NCBI GenBank assembly: GCA_039821145.1
Contig: JBCBOS010000009.1
Coordinates: 186,001 to 250,000 of the forward strand
Length of the DNA: 64,000 nucleotides
Source: JBCCSZ01 sp039821145
Lineage (GTDB): Bacteria > Bacteroidota > Bacteroidia > Chitinophagales > Saprospiraceae
Direction of reading: 5' to 3'
Position numbers and translations under genes: made by a program. This document shows positions 18,126-26,800 of this stretch, in pieces (positions within the stretch are counted from its first letter, which is position 1; every line of letters starts with the position of its first letter). The notes below the pieces were generated by a model. It was not told where the DNA came from. It saw only the letters and a program-made list of their open reading frames with translations, and ran no database searches.

Positions 18126-19610
18126 CTAGGATTCGGCTGGCCATCGGTCTTTCCAGGGTTGGACTTGTTCCAGTTGGGCCGCCAGTTGATAGAGGCAGAT
18201 TTCTTCTCCAATGGGGGCCGTGAAGAGGAGTCCGATGGGCAGGCCATTTTGCTCGCTCCAGTAGAGAGGGACCGACATGGATGGTTGGCCGCTGATGTTG
18301 GACAGTGGGGTATAGGGAATGTAGCCAAAGGCTTTGTCGGCCAGCCTGTCCAGGTTTTGCCGCAGCAGTTTCCCAGAGCCCAAGCGGTTGACCCACTGAA
18401 CCAGTTGACTCTCCACGGCATTGTTTTGCAGCTCTCCGGTTTGGATGGGAGGAGTGGCCAGGGTTGGGGTCAGGAGGATGTCGTATTTCTGGTGAAAGGC
18501 ACCCATGCGGCGGGCCAAAAATCCCCATCCTCGTTTGGCTTCGGCATATTCGGCACCTGAGTAAGCTTTGCCAAGGATGTTCATCGCCCACGTATTGGCC
18601 TCCAGCTCTTGTCGCTTGACTCTTTGCTGTCGGAGCTGCCCGATCTCCCGGATGGCTGCTGCCGTTTCGGAGGCGATGACTGGCAAGAAGTATTTGATCA
18701 GATCATTTCTTTCATACGGCAGCTCTACCTCTTCCACAATGTGACCGCAAGATTCCAGTAGTTGGCAAGCATGTGCAAGGGCTTTTTTGCAGTCGGAATG
18801 GACCTCGCCTCCCAATGTGTGTGCGGAACTGAAGCCGATGCGCAGTGTGCGAGGGGCTTCTTGGATGGCTTGTTGATAAGAATGTGTTTCCCCTTTTAGG
18901 TACAGTTCTCCCGGAAAATGGGCCTGTATCATCTCAAAATAGGCGGCACTGTCGCGCACACTCCTGCTCAGACAGTTTTCGGCCACTGCCCCTCCCCACA
19001 TTTCTCCGTACTTGGGTCCAAAGCTGTTGCGTCCGCGGCTGGGTTTGAGTCCAAAGAGGCCACAACAGGCAGCGGGAATGCGGATGGAACCACCACCGTC
19101 GCTGGCCGTAGCGATGGGCGTCATGCCAGAGGCCACTGCAGCACCCGCCCCACCGCTGGAGCCTCCAGGAGAGTGACCGCTGTGCCAGGGGTTGAGCGCC
19201 GGGTCGTAGACCTTGGCTTCGGTATACGCGGTCAGGCCAAATTCTGGGGTGTTGGTCTTGCCCAAAAAAATGAGACCTGACTTGCGCAAGAGGCTTGCCG
19301 TGTGGCTGTCTTTGGGGGAGATGTATCCTTTGAGGGCAAAGCTGCCTGCCCACATGGGGGTCTGGGCCACTTCTATTCCCAAGTCCTTGACCAAGAAGGG
19401 GACGCCATAAAACGGGGCTTCTGGGTCGGCCTCTTTGAGCATTTGTCTGCCGTAGTCGAATAGGGAATGCACCACGGCATTGAGAGTGGGATTGACAGCC
19501 TCGATTCGTCGGATGGCCGTTTCGAGAATTTCTTCTGCAGCCATGTCGCCGCTTTTGATCAGTTGGGCAATGCCGAGGGCATCGTACTGGCGGTATTCCT
19601 CAAAGGTCAT
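18126..19610 (-). CDS. Amidase signature family hydrolase
   Basis: A 494-residue Ser-cisSer-Lys amidase that hydrolyses an amide of unknown identity. K75 (PFLVKDLGI), the cis-serine S151 (GGSSGGAGAAVASG) and the nucleophile S175 (SDGGGSIRIPA) form the expected triad with the 24-residue spacing seen in the family. The ATG at 19610 is chosen because MTFEEYRQYDALGIAQLI is the normal N-terminus; an upstream in-frame extension to 20036 overlaps the divergent lipoprotein gene and has no family similarity. It is not a GatA: no gatB or gatC is adjacent. It is likely cytoplasmic. Confidence 0.88.
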   Translation of the reverse strand: MTFEEYRQYDALGIAQLIKSGDMAAEEILETAIRRIEAVNPTLNAVVHSLFDYGRQMLKEADPEAPFYGVPFLVKDLGIEVAQTPMWAGSFALKGYISPKDSHTASLLRKSGLIFLGKTNTPEFGLTAYTEAKVYDPALNPWHSGHSPGGSSGGAGAAVASGMTPIATASDGGGSIRIPAACCGLFGLKPSRGRNSFGPKYGEMWGGAVAENCLSRSVRDSAAYFEMIQAHFPGELYLKGETHSYQQAIQEAPRTLRIGFSSAHTLGGEVHSDCKKALAHACQLLESCGHIVEEVELPYERNDLIKYFLPVIASETAAAIREIGQLRQQRVKRQELEANTWAMNILGKAYSGAEYAEAKRGWGFLARRMGAFHQKYDILLTPTLATPPIQTGELQNNAVESQLVQWVNRLGSGKLLRQNLDRLADKAFGYIPYTPLSNISGQPSMSVPLYWSEQNGLPIGLLFTAPIGEEICLYQLAAQLEQVQPWKDRWPAES

Positions 19611-19772
19611 GCTTGGATGGTTTTGAGATGACAAGATAGAAGAGAAAGAGGAAAATGCGAAAGTTGAGAGGAGAAGTTGCCTGTAGAGTTGACTCAATAG
19701 AAGGCATGATTGTTGTATTTCATTATTTGTAATACTTCTATCCAATAAGGATTTATGCATTAAAAAAATACT

Positions 19773-20201
19773 ATGAGAAATCTGCAATACCTCACTCCCG
19801 GCTGGATTTTTCTGGCCCTCCTTTTGTTTCAATCCTGCAAAACAGCCAAAACCGTACAGCAACTGCCCAGTCAGAAGGAGCTGATTGTTGGTGAATGGGT
19901 GGTTGAATCGGTCAATGTGGATGGCGAACAAGTACCTGCGGCCCTCCTGGGCGGAGATGTCAAGTTTTTGTTCAATTCGGATGGCACGGCTCATTTTACC
20001 ACGCCCGATGGCCAGACGGAAAGAGGGCGCTACCAAGTGAGTGGAGGCAAAATCTTTGATCCCGATAGTCCTGCCGACGATCCAGTTGACATCTTGCTAC
20101 TCAATACTTCTCAATTGGTCATATCGATGGTAGAGCAAGGCGAGAGAATGGAGATGACCCTGCGCAATCGCGTCACCATGACTGCTGGAAATGGCAACTG
20201 A
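19773..20201 (+). CDS. Small lipocalin-like lipoprotein, hypothetical
   Basis: A 142-residue protein with a lipobox (LLLFQSC) and a mature domain beginning LIVGEWVVESVNVDGEQV. It contains FNSDGTAHFTTPDG and ends in a strand-rich half. This GEW ... DG pattern is common in Bacteroidota lipocalin-like lipoproteins. The fold is inferred and the ligand is unknown. It is divergent from the amidase gene across 162 bases and runs convergent with the glycosyltransferase gene, 14 bases away. Confidence 0.7.
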   Translation: MRNLQYLTPGWIFLALLLFQSCKTAKTVQQLPSQKELIVGEWVVESVNVDGEQVPAALLGGDVKFLFNSDGTAHFTTPDGQTERGRYQVSGGKIFDPDSPADDPVDILLLNTSQLVISMVEQGERMEMTLRNRVTMTAGNGN

Positions 20202-20215
20202 GTTGTCGGTGTCTT

Positions 20216-21349
20216 TTACAAATCCATGATCTGCTCATACAAGGCAATCAATTGCTGGCTGAGGTGTTTGGGAGAGAAATGCTCTTGAAAATGCTTGCGG
20301 GCGTTTGCACTCAGCTCTTGGCAACGCGCTTGGTCGGTCAGCAATTGTTGTAGGCAATCCCTTAGGCTGAGTGAATCTTTGGGCCGAGCCAGCAAGGCCC
20401 CCGGGCCTGCCGTTTGTGGCATGGCCGATGACTGGGTGGTGATGATGGGCGTTCCCATGCATGCTGCCTCCACGATGGGCAGTCCAAAGCCTTCATATCT
20501 CGATGGATAGACAAACAGTTTTGCAGCCTGATACAGGGCGGGCAACTCCATATTGTCAATCTCTTCAAGAAAGCGCACTGACTTTTCCAGTTTCAATCGT
20601 CGCAGCTGCCGGAGGAGTTGTCGCTTGTATTTTTTCCCCTTTCCCACCAATACCAATGGAATGCGCAGGTCTTCGGGCAACAAGGCCAGCGCCTCGATCA
20701 ATTCTTGCAAGCCCTTTCGTTCGCTGAAATTGCCAACATAGAGAATGAAATCCCCTGGCAATTGGTAGTGCTTTGTCAGGCGCTGCACCTTTTCAGCCGA
20801 GACTGGCTGGCGGAAGGGCATGCTGACCACAGGAGGAATCACACTGATCTTATCTGGCGATGTGCCATAGTAGTGGATGATGTCTTCCTTGGTGCAATCG
20901 CTGATGGCAATGATGTGATCGGCATTTCGGCAGGCATACCGACATTTGAAGTCGTAGATGGGCAGATCGGCCATGGCGTACCATTCGGGATGGACCCGAA
21001 AGATCAGGTCGTGGATGGTGACAATGCTCTTGATGCCCTTGGCCCGCAAGCCTTTGGGAATTTCGTGGCTGAGGCCATGGTAGATTTGTACACCATCGGC
21101 CAGCAGACTTTTGACCATTCCCGTGCTTCGCCAGTAGCTTTTGAAGGGGTGGGGAGAGGTTCGCGTCTTGATGCGGCCTTTATCGAGGAAGAAGGCGGTA
21201 TCTGTATTGCTTTGTACGCTGGGAGAGTACAAGTAGTACTCATTTTCGGGAAACCACTTGGCAAGATCATAGAGCAGGGCACGGCTGTAATTGCCCAGTC
21301 CAGAATAATTGTTGAAAACTCGTTTTGCGTCGTAGCCGATCCGATACAT
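20216..21349 (-). CDS. Glycosyltransferase family 4 protein
   Basis: A 377-residue GT-B glycosyltransferase that would move a sugar from a nucleotide donor to a glycan or lipid acceptor. The N-terminus reads MYRIGYDAKRVFNNYSGLGNYSR (G-x-G-N-Y loop in the acceptor domain). The donor domain carries ILYVGNFSERKGLQELIEA, and the EX7E motif lies in RYEGFGLPIVEA. The relatives are mannosyl/glucosyltransferases of surface polysaccharides, but no other glycan gene is nearby, so donor and acceptor are open. A terminator upstream separates it from the EF-G paralogue. Confidence 0.87.
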   Translation of the reverse strand: MYRIGYDAKRVFNNYSGLGNYSRALLYDLAKWFPENEYYLYSPSVQSNTDTAFFLDKGRIKTRTSPHPFKSYWRSTGMVKSLLADGVQIYHGLSHEIPKGLRAKGIKSIVTIHDLIFRVHPEWYAMADLPIYDFKCRYACRNADHIIAISDCTKEDIIHYYGTSPDKISVIPPVVSMPFRQPVSAEKVQRLTKHYQLPGDFILYVGNFSERKGLQELIEALALLPEDLRIPLVLVGKGKKYKRQLLRQLRRLKLEKSVRFLEEIDNMELPALYQAAKLFVYPSRYEGFGLPIVEAACMGTPIITTQSSAMPQTAGPGALLARPKDSLSLRDCLQQLLTDQARCQELSANARKHFQEHFSPKHLSQQLIALYEQIMDL

Positions 21350-21379
21350 AGGGATAAAAATATTGGGCGGTGAAGATAC

Positions 21380-21408
21380 AAAAAAAGAAGGCTCCAGATG
21401 GAACCTTC
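21380..21408 (-). terminator. Intrinsic terminator of the EF-G paralogue gene
   Basis: GAAGG/CCTTC plus TCCA/TGGA form a near-perfect hairpin (21387-21408). It is followed by seven T on the reverse strand and by AATTTTTTT on the forward strand, so it could work in both directions. It lies 47 bases beyond the stop of the leftward EF-G-like gene. Confidence 0.85.
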
Positions 21409-21455
21409 AATTTTTTTACCAGCCGAGCTGGTGCTACAGGAAGAGAAGTGCCTAC

Positions 21456-23585
21456 TCAGGCTTCTTGCAAGTCGTTTTGGTATTCGCTGATCAGTCGCTT
21501 TTGTATGTCAGATGTGACGGCGCTGAACTCGGCGAACTCTCTGCTGAACTTGGCCTTGCCCTGAGTGACAGAGCGCAGAGCAGAAGAATACTGATACAGT
21601 TCCGCTAGTGGTACTCTTGCCTTGATCTTTTGGTAGTGTCTCTCTGCTTCCATGCCCATGATCATGGCCCGGCGGGTTTGGAGGTCTCCCATGACATCTC
21701 CCATCACATCGTCTGCGCACAGAACCTCCAGGTTGTAAATGGGCTCAAGCAGTCTGGGAGCTGCCTTTTGGAAGCCTGTTTTGAAAGCAGCTGTTGCGGC
21801 CAGGGTAAATGCCATGTCGTTGGAATCAACTGGGTGCATTTTTCCATCGTAAATGGAGACCCGAATGTTTTGGCAGTAAGAACCAGTCAATGGACCTTCT
21901 TCCATCTTTTGTTTGATTCCCTTTTTGATGGCATTGATGTATTTGGCATCGATGGATCCACCGACGATGCACCACAGGAAGCTCAGCTTTCCACCCCATG
22001 GAAGTTCCTCTTCATCTCTGTTCTTCACAGACAGGTCGCTGGGATCGGGCATGCCTTCAAACCATGGCTCGATGCGCATGTGTACTTCGGCAAATTGTCC
22101 GGCTCCCCCTGTTTGTTTTTTGTGTCGATAGGCTTCGTTGGCCGAGCGGGTGATGGTTTCGCGATAGGAAATCTTGGGCTTGATGAATTCCATGGAGACA
22201 TTGTTGACCTTTTCGATCCGGTAGCGGATGATGTCCAGGTGAAGTTGGCCTTGTCCGTGCAGCAAGGTTTGCTTCAGCGTTTTGGACTGCTCGATGATCA
22301 GCGTTGGATCTTCTTCCTGGATTTGGTTCAGTGCCTTGATCAGCTTTTCCATATCGTTTTTGTTGGGTGGCTTGACGGCCGTGCGGATACGGGGAGCTGG
22401 GAATGGAATGTTTTCGATTTCGCGATCAGAGCCTTTGGTATTGAGGGTATTGTTGGTGTGGCTGTTTTTGAGTTTGACAGTGACACCGATGTCCCCCGCA
22501 CGCAATTCGCTGGCATTGTCGCGATTTTTGCCATTTGCGATGAAGGTCTGATTGAAGCGTTCGGTGGTTCTGTTGACGGTGTTGACAAGTTCGTCTCCGT
22601 TTTTGAGAACGCCCGAGTATACTTTGAAATAGGAAACCATGCCGACGCGGGGTTCGGAGATGGTTTTGTATATGAACAAGCTTGCGGTTTTGTCTTGGGA
22701 GTTGCAGACCAGGCTGTCTCCTCCTTTGAGTGGAGCGGCTGGGCGGTCGGCAGGCGATGGGGCGATGTCGTTGAGGAAGCCCATGATGCGGCCACTGCCC
22801 ATGTTGCGTTCTGCGGAGGCGCAGAAGACGGGGTAGAACTCGCCATTGGCCAGTGCGATGGTCAGTCCCTTTGCCAATTCCTCTTCGTTGAGCGTTCCCT
22901 CGTCAAAAAACTTTTCCATCAGGCCTTCGTCATTCTCTGCGGCCACTTCGACGAGTGCATTGTGCATTTCTTGTGCCCGATTCATTTCTGATTCGGGGAT
23001 GGGCATTTTTTGTGGACGTCCTCCTCCATCGGGAAATTTGTATACGACCATTCGGAGAGCGTCTACAATGGCATTGAAGCCGATGCCTTGGGTCATGGGA
23101 TATTGGACAGGAACGACCTTGTTGCCAAAGCGGGACGAGGTTTGTTCCATGGTGGTTTCAAAGTCGGACTTTTCGTTGTCGAGGTGGTTGATGACGAAAA
23201 GGGTAGGGGTATTGAATTTTTCGATGTATTCCCACAACAATTCTGTGCCTACTTCGACACCGCTGCGGGCGTTGAGCATCATGACGGCCGTATCGGCAAC
23301 TTTCATGGAGGAAACCACCTCTCCTACGAAGTCATCAGAACCTGGGGTGTCGATGATATTGATCTTGCTGTCTTTCCATTTGGCGTGCATCAAGGTGCTA
23401 AAGATGGAATTTCCTCTTTCCTGTTCTATGTTCGTGTAATCAGAGATCGTTGTTTTTTCATTGACCGTTCCGCGTCGTGTAGTTGCTTTTGCTTCGAATA
23501 GCATTGCTTCCGCCAGGGTGGTTTTACCCGAGCCGGAATGCCCCAAGAGGACGACATTCCTGATGTTTTTTGTGTCGTAGGTCAT
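21456..23585 (-). CDS. Elongation factor G-like translational GTPase (EF-G2-type paralogue)
   Basis: A 709-residue five-domain translation GTPase related to EF-G. The P loop is GHSGSGKTT, the G3 motif is DTPGSDDF and the G4 motif is NHLD. Normal EF-G has AHIDAGKTT, DTPGHVDF and NKMD; here the catalytic switch-II histidine is serine (S83) and the G4 lysine is histidine. The C-terminal domains IV and V are intact (ETITRSANEAYRHKKQTGGAGQF; VMGDLQTRRAMIMGME). It therefore belongs to the EF-G2-like group rather than canonical FusA. Its start at 23585 follows a long AT-rich leader, and its own terminator is present. The role is unknown; reduced GTPase activity is inference. Confidence 0.88.
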   Translation of the reverse strand: MTYDTKNIRNVVLLGHSGSGKTTLAEAMLFEAKATTRRGTVNEKTTISDYTNIEQERGNSIFSTLMHAKWKDSKINIIDTPGSDDFVGEVVSSMKVADTAVMMLNARSGVEVGTELLWEYIEKFNTPTLFVINHLDNEKSDFETTMEQTSSRFGNKVVPVQYPMTQGIGFNAIVDALRMVVYKFPDGGGRPQKMPIPESEMNRAQEMHNALVEVAAENDEGLMEKFFDEGTLNEEELAKGLTIALANGEFYPVFCASAERNMGSGRIMGFLNDIAPSPADRPAAPLKGGDSLVCNSQDKTASLFIYKTISEPRVGMVSYFKVYSGVLKNGDELVNTVNRTTERFNQTFIANGKNRDNASELRAGDIGVTVKLKNSHTNNTLNTKGSDREIENIPFPAPRIRTAVKPPNKNDMEKLIKALNQIQEEDPTLIIEQSKTLKQTLLHGQGQLHLDIIRYRIEKVNNVSMEFIKPKISYRETITRSANEAYRHKKQTGGAGQFAEVHMRIEPWFEGMPDPSDLSVKNRDEEELPWGGKLSFLWCIVGGSIDAKYINAIKKGIKQKMEEGPLTGSYCQNIRVSIYDGKMHPVDSNDMAFTLAATAAFKTGFQKAAPRLLEPIYNLEVLCADDVMGDVMGDLQTRRAMIMGMEAERHYQKIKARVPLAELYQYSSALRSVTQGKAKFSREFAEFSAVTSDIQKRLISEYQNDLQEA

Positions 23586-23803
23586 AATGAATTGGTTAAT
23601 AGTTTAAAAAAATAATTTAGGGCTCCCCTTCCGCATCGATACTGAGTAGTATGAAATGAAAATACACAATAAAAAGGGAAAGGACAAAGATTGGCCGCTG
23701 TTTTTGAGGTAGTTAGAAAGTGTTGGGGCCTTTTTGGACAGCTTTTGTCAATGGATGGGAGGCTTGTTGAAAAGTTTACTCCGTGTCCTTGAACAAGTAG
23801 TGA

Positions 23804-26800
23804 CTATTGCGGAATGAAAACGACTTTGGAGGTGTAGGAAATTCCTTCTTCTGACACAACGTGCAGCAGGTAGGTGCCTTGGGAAAGGTGGTCGAGGGAG
23901 AGTTGGTACGTTCCGTCGGATTTGGCTTGCAAAGATGCCTGACTAGACAAGAGCTGACCTTTCAAATCAAACAGTTGAAGGAAGAGTGCGGATGGGTCAT
24001 TTTGTGGCAAACGAATGTTGACAAACTGTTGACTGGGGTTGGGAAAAAGTGTCAAGGATTTGTTTTGAGGAGCGGTCTGTATGCTGGACAGTACCCGGAT
24101 GTCGATGCTGGAAGTCGAGCTGCTGCACTCATTGCTCGTCTTCAACTGGACGGTGTAGCGATCGGTATTGTTGTAGCGATGTGTTGGATGGGTTTCCGTG
24201 CTGGTATGGCCGTCGCCAAAGTCCCACCAAAAAGATTCGGCTCCGATGGATTCATTGGTGAAAAAGACTGTTCCATCGTCTTGTTGGGTGAAGCTGAACA
24301 GAGCCTGGGGCTCAGCCAGTACCTGAATGCTTTGGTGAGTCAGCTCTCTGCCGACCTCATTTTTTACCAATAGTCCAATGGTGTATTTTCCCGTTCCCAC
24401 CAAGCTGAGAGGCTTTGGATCTGTTTCGGACAAAATGAGGCGATTGCCATTGTTTTCTATGAACCAGGTGTAGAGATTGCCGGGCTCACCCAAGGAAGAA
24501 ATGTTGACCAACTCGATGGTGTCACCTACGCAGTAAGAAGGATCTTCTTCGGGGATGATCCGAAATTGAGAGGTCGGCAAATCTTTGGATTCTGCAATCA
24601 CGATGTTGTCCAAATAAATGTTGTTGCCATATCCACAGATGTTGATGAATTTGAGGATGACAGAAGTCCCAATGAAGGATTCGAGCGAGACCGTTTCTGT
24701 TCGCCAGTGATGGGGAGCAGTGGGCTGCCACCCGCGATTTTGCCTGCTGACGGTTGACAAATTGCGCCCGGTTTTGTGGTACAGCAATTCCGTTTGTTCT
24801 GGATTGCATTGATCGATGATTTCCACAAGCAGATGATCGGAAGCGTGATTGCTGGCAGCATAGGACAAGTCAAAGCGCAACTGTGGATTGGTGGCATCTA
24901 CCAGGTCAATCGAATAGGAGACAATTTGGTCTTGTTCACTGACAGAACTGTAGCTGTGGTTGTTGACGGAGATGGCAGGAGATGACAATCCATCTGAGCC
25001 AATGACTTCGACATATGACCAAGTGATGTTGTCATCTGGATTGACGATTTGCCAAGGGGAAAGATGGCCCTCGTTGTAGGCATTGAAGTCTTCTCCGGTT
25101 GGCAGAGATTGTCCGTCGGACAGCTGGATGAGATCGGCAGCCGTCTGCAAGGAGTCTTCGCCAAAATCATTGCTGGTGTACAACTTTACCTGGTAATCCC
25201 CCGCTTCGTGAAACAACACAATGGGATTGGCAGAGCTGTCTGATGTGCCGTCTAGGAAGCTTACGTTGGAGGGCTCGAAAGACCAGTGCCAGTGATTGGG
25301 AGAGTTGAAGGAATTGTCGTAAAACCGGATGGGGTTTTGAGGACAACCCTTGGTACTGCTCATATTGAAGTGAGTGACAGGAGGCGAATTTTTGTCAAAC
25401 AAGCCCACATTGTCGATGGCGATGTCAGACAAAAAGCCTGCCCCTGTGGTGGCGGAAAATCGAATGTTGACCTTTTGGCCGACGTATGCTTTGAGATCAA
25501 TTTCCAGATTGCGCCAGTTTTTTCCTTGCTCACCTTGAAGAGGCTGAACCAGCAGCGCCCACCGCTGGCCATTGAATATGCTGACGCGCAACTCACCGAC
25601 ATCCTGACCCTGCATGTGGTACCAAAAGGTGAGAACTGGTTGGGTCAGGCCCGATAGGTCAAAGCAAGGACTGATGAGGACCGCTTCTTTCTTGTGGCAA
25701 TTGTTGGAGCTTTCCAAGTAGAGATAGCGCCCTCTTTGGGTGGCTGTATTCTGGTCTGTGGCAGGGCCCGTTCCATAGGAAGGAGTCATCCCATTGTGTA
25801 CCCGCCAGTCGGTTAGGTCTTCTGATTGATTGGACAAATTGATCCAACCTTTGTCCAAGGGGCAGCTGGTATTGCAAGCCGCTTCACTGTCGCAATTGTC
25901 AAACTCGTCGAAGTTTTCAAAATAGGGCAGTTTCTCCATGGGGCCATCGAGCTGTACGAAATTGAAGTGGATCGTATCGTTGTACCTGGCTTCGTCTTGG
26001 GACAGGCTGACCCAGGCTTTGAGGTGGTGTCGGCCCGATTGTTCCACCAGGAGAGGAAGCGCAAATTGGAAGTTGACAGTAATCCCGCCGGGTAGTGACC
26101 CCTCGTATTGCTCCGATACCACTTCTTGCTCATCCAATTGGTAGTGAACCCAAAAATCGCGCTGGCGACTGGAGCCCTTGTTTTGAATCACGACGTCTAC
26201 CAGTGGAATGTCTGCCGGGCAGGATGTCAATACCGGATAGGAGGGACCTTGTATCCCTGTGATGCTCAGATCGTTTTGGGCAGTGCAATCCGTCAACTGG
26301 TGAAGATCGAACACCGCTGTGGATCGCTGACTGCGCGCACCATTTGCATAGACCGCCTGAACGGCATACCAGTTTTGGACGCTGCTGCTGCTGATGGGAA
26401 CATCGGCCACATTGCTGGTGACAGTCAACAAACTGTCCATGTATTTTCCCCCCAGTCCATAGATGATGTAGGATTGGGCATTTTCCAAGGCATTCCATCC
26501 CAAGCGGACAAAATCCGGACAGACTTTGAGAATGCGGAAGTTGTCTGGGATCGGCACGAGGTCAAAATTGCTTTGGCTTTGGCTGCTTCCCTTGCTGCTG
26601 CGGACCCGGATCATTCCCTGTCCGTTTTCCACCGATGGGACCTCCCAGTCAAAGTGTCGGGTGCCATCGGCTACAAGCCCCAAAATGGACCAAGACTGCC
26701 CATCGTTGTCAGAAAACTCCACCGTGATGACATCTCTTGGGTCTTTTGCATCCCAATGAATGCGCGTGGCTTGGCCTGGCGTCAATTGTTCGCCCCCGAT

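Noticed and set aside
19611..20036. N-terminal extension of the amidase frame.
   Set aside because: It overlaps the divergent lipoprotein gene and lacks family similarity; the ATG at 19610 gives the normal amidase start.
21630..22991. A 453-codon frame antisense to the EF-G paralogue.
   Set aside because: It mirrors conserved EF-G codons and has no domain of its own.
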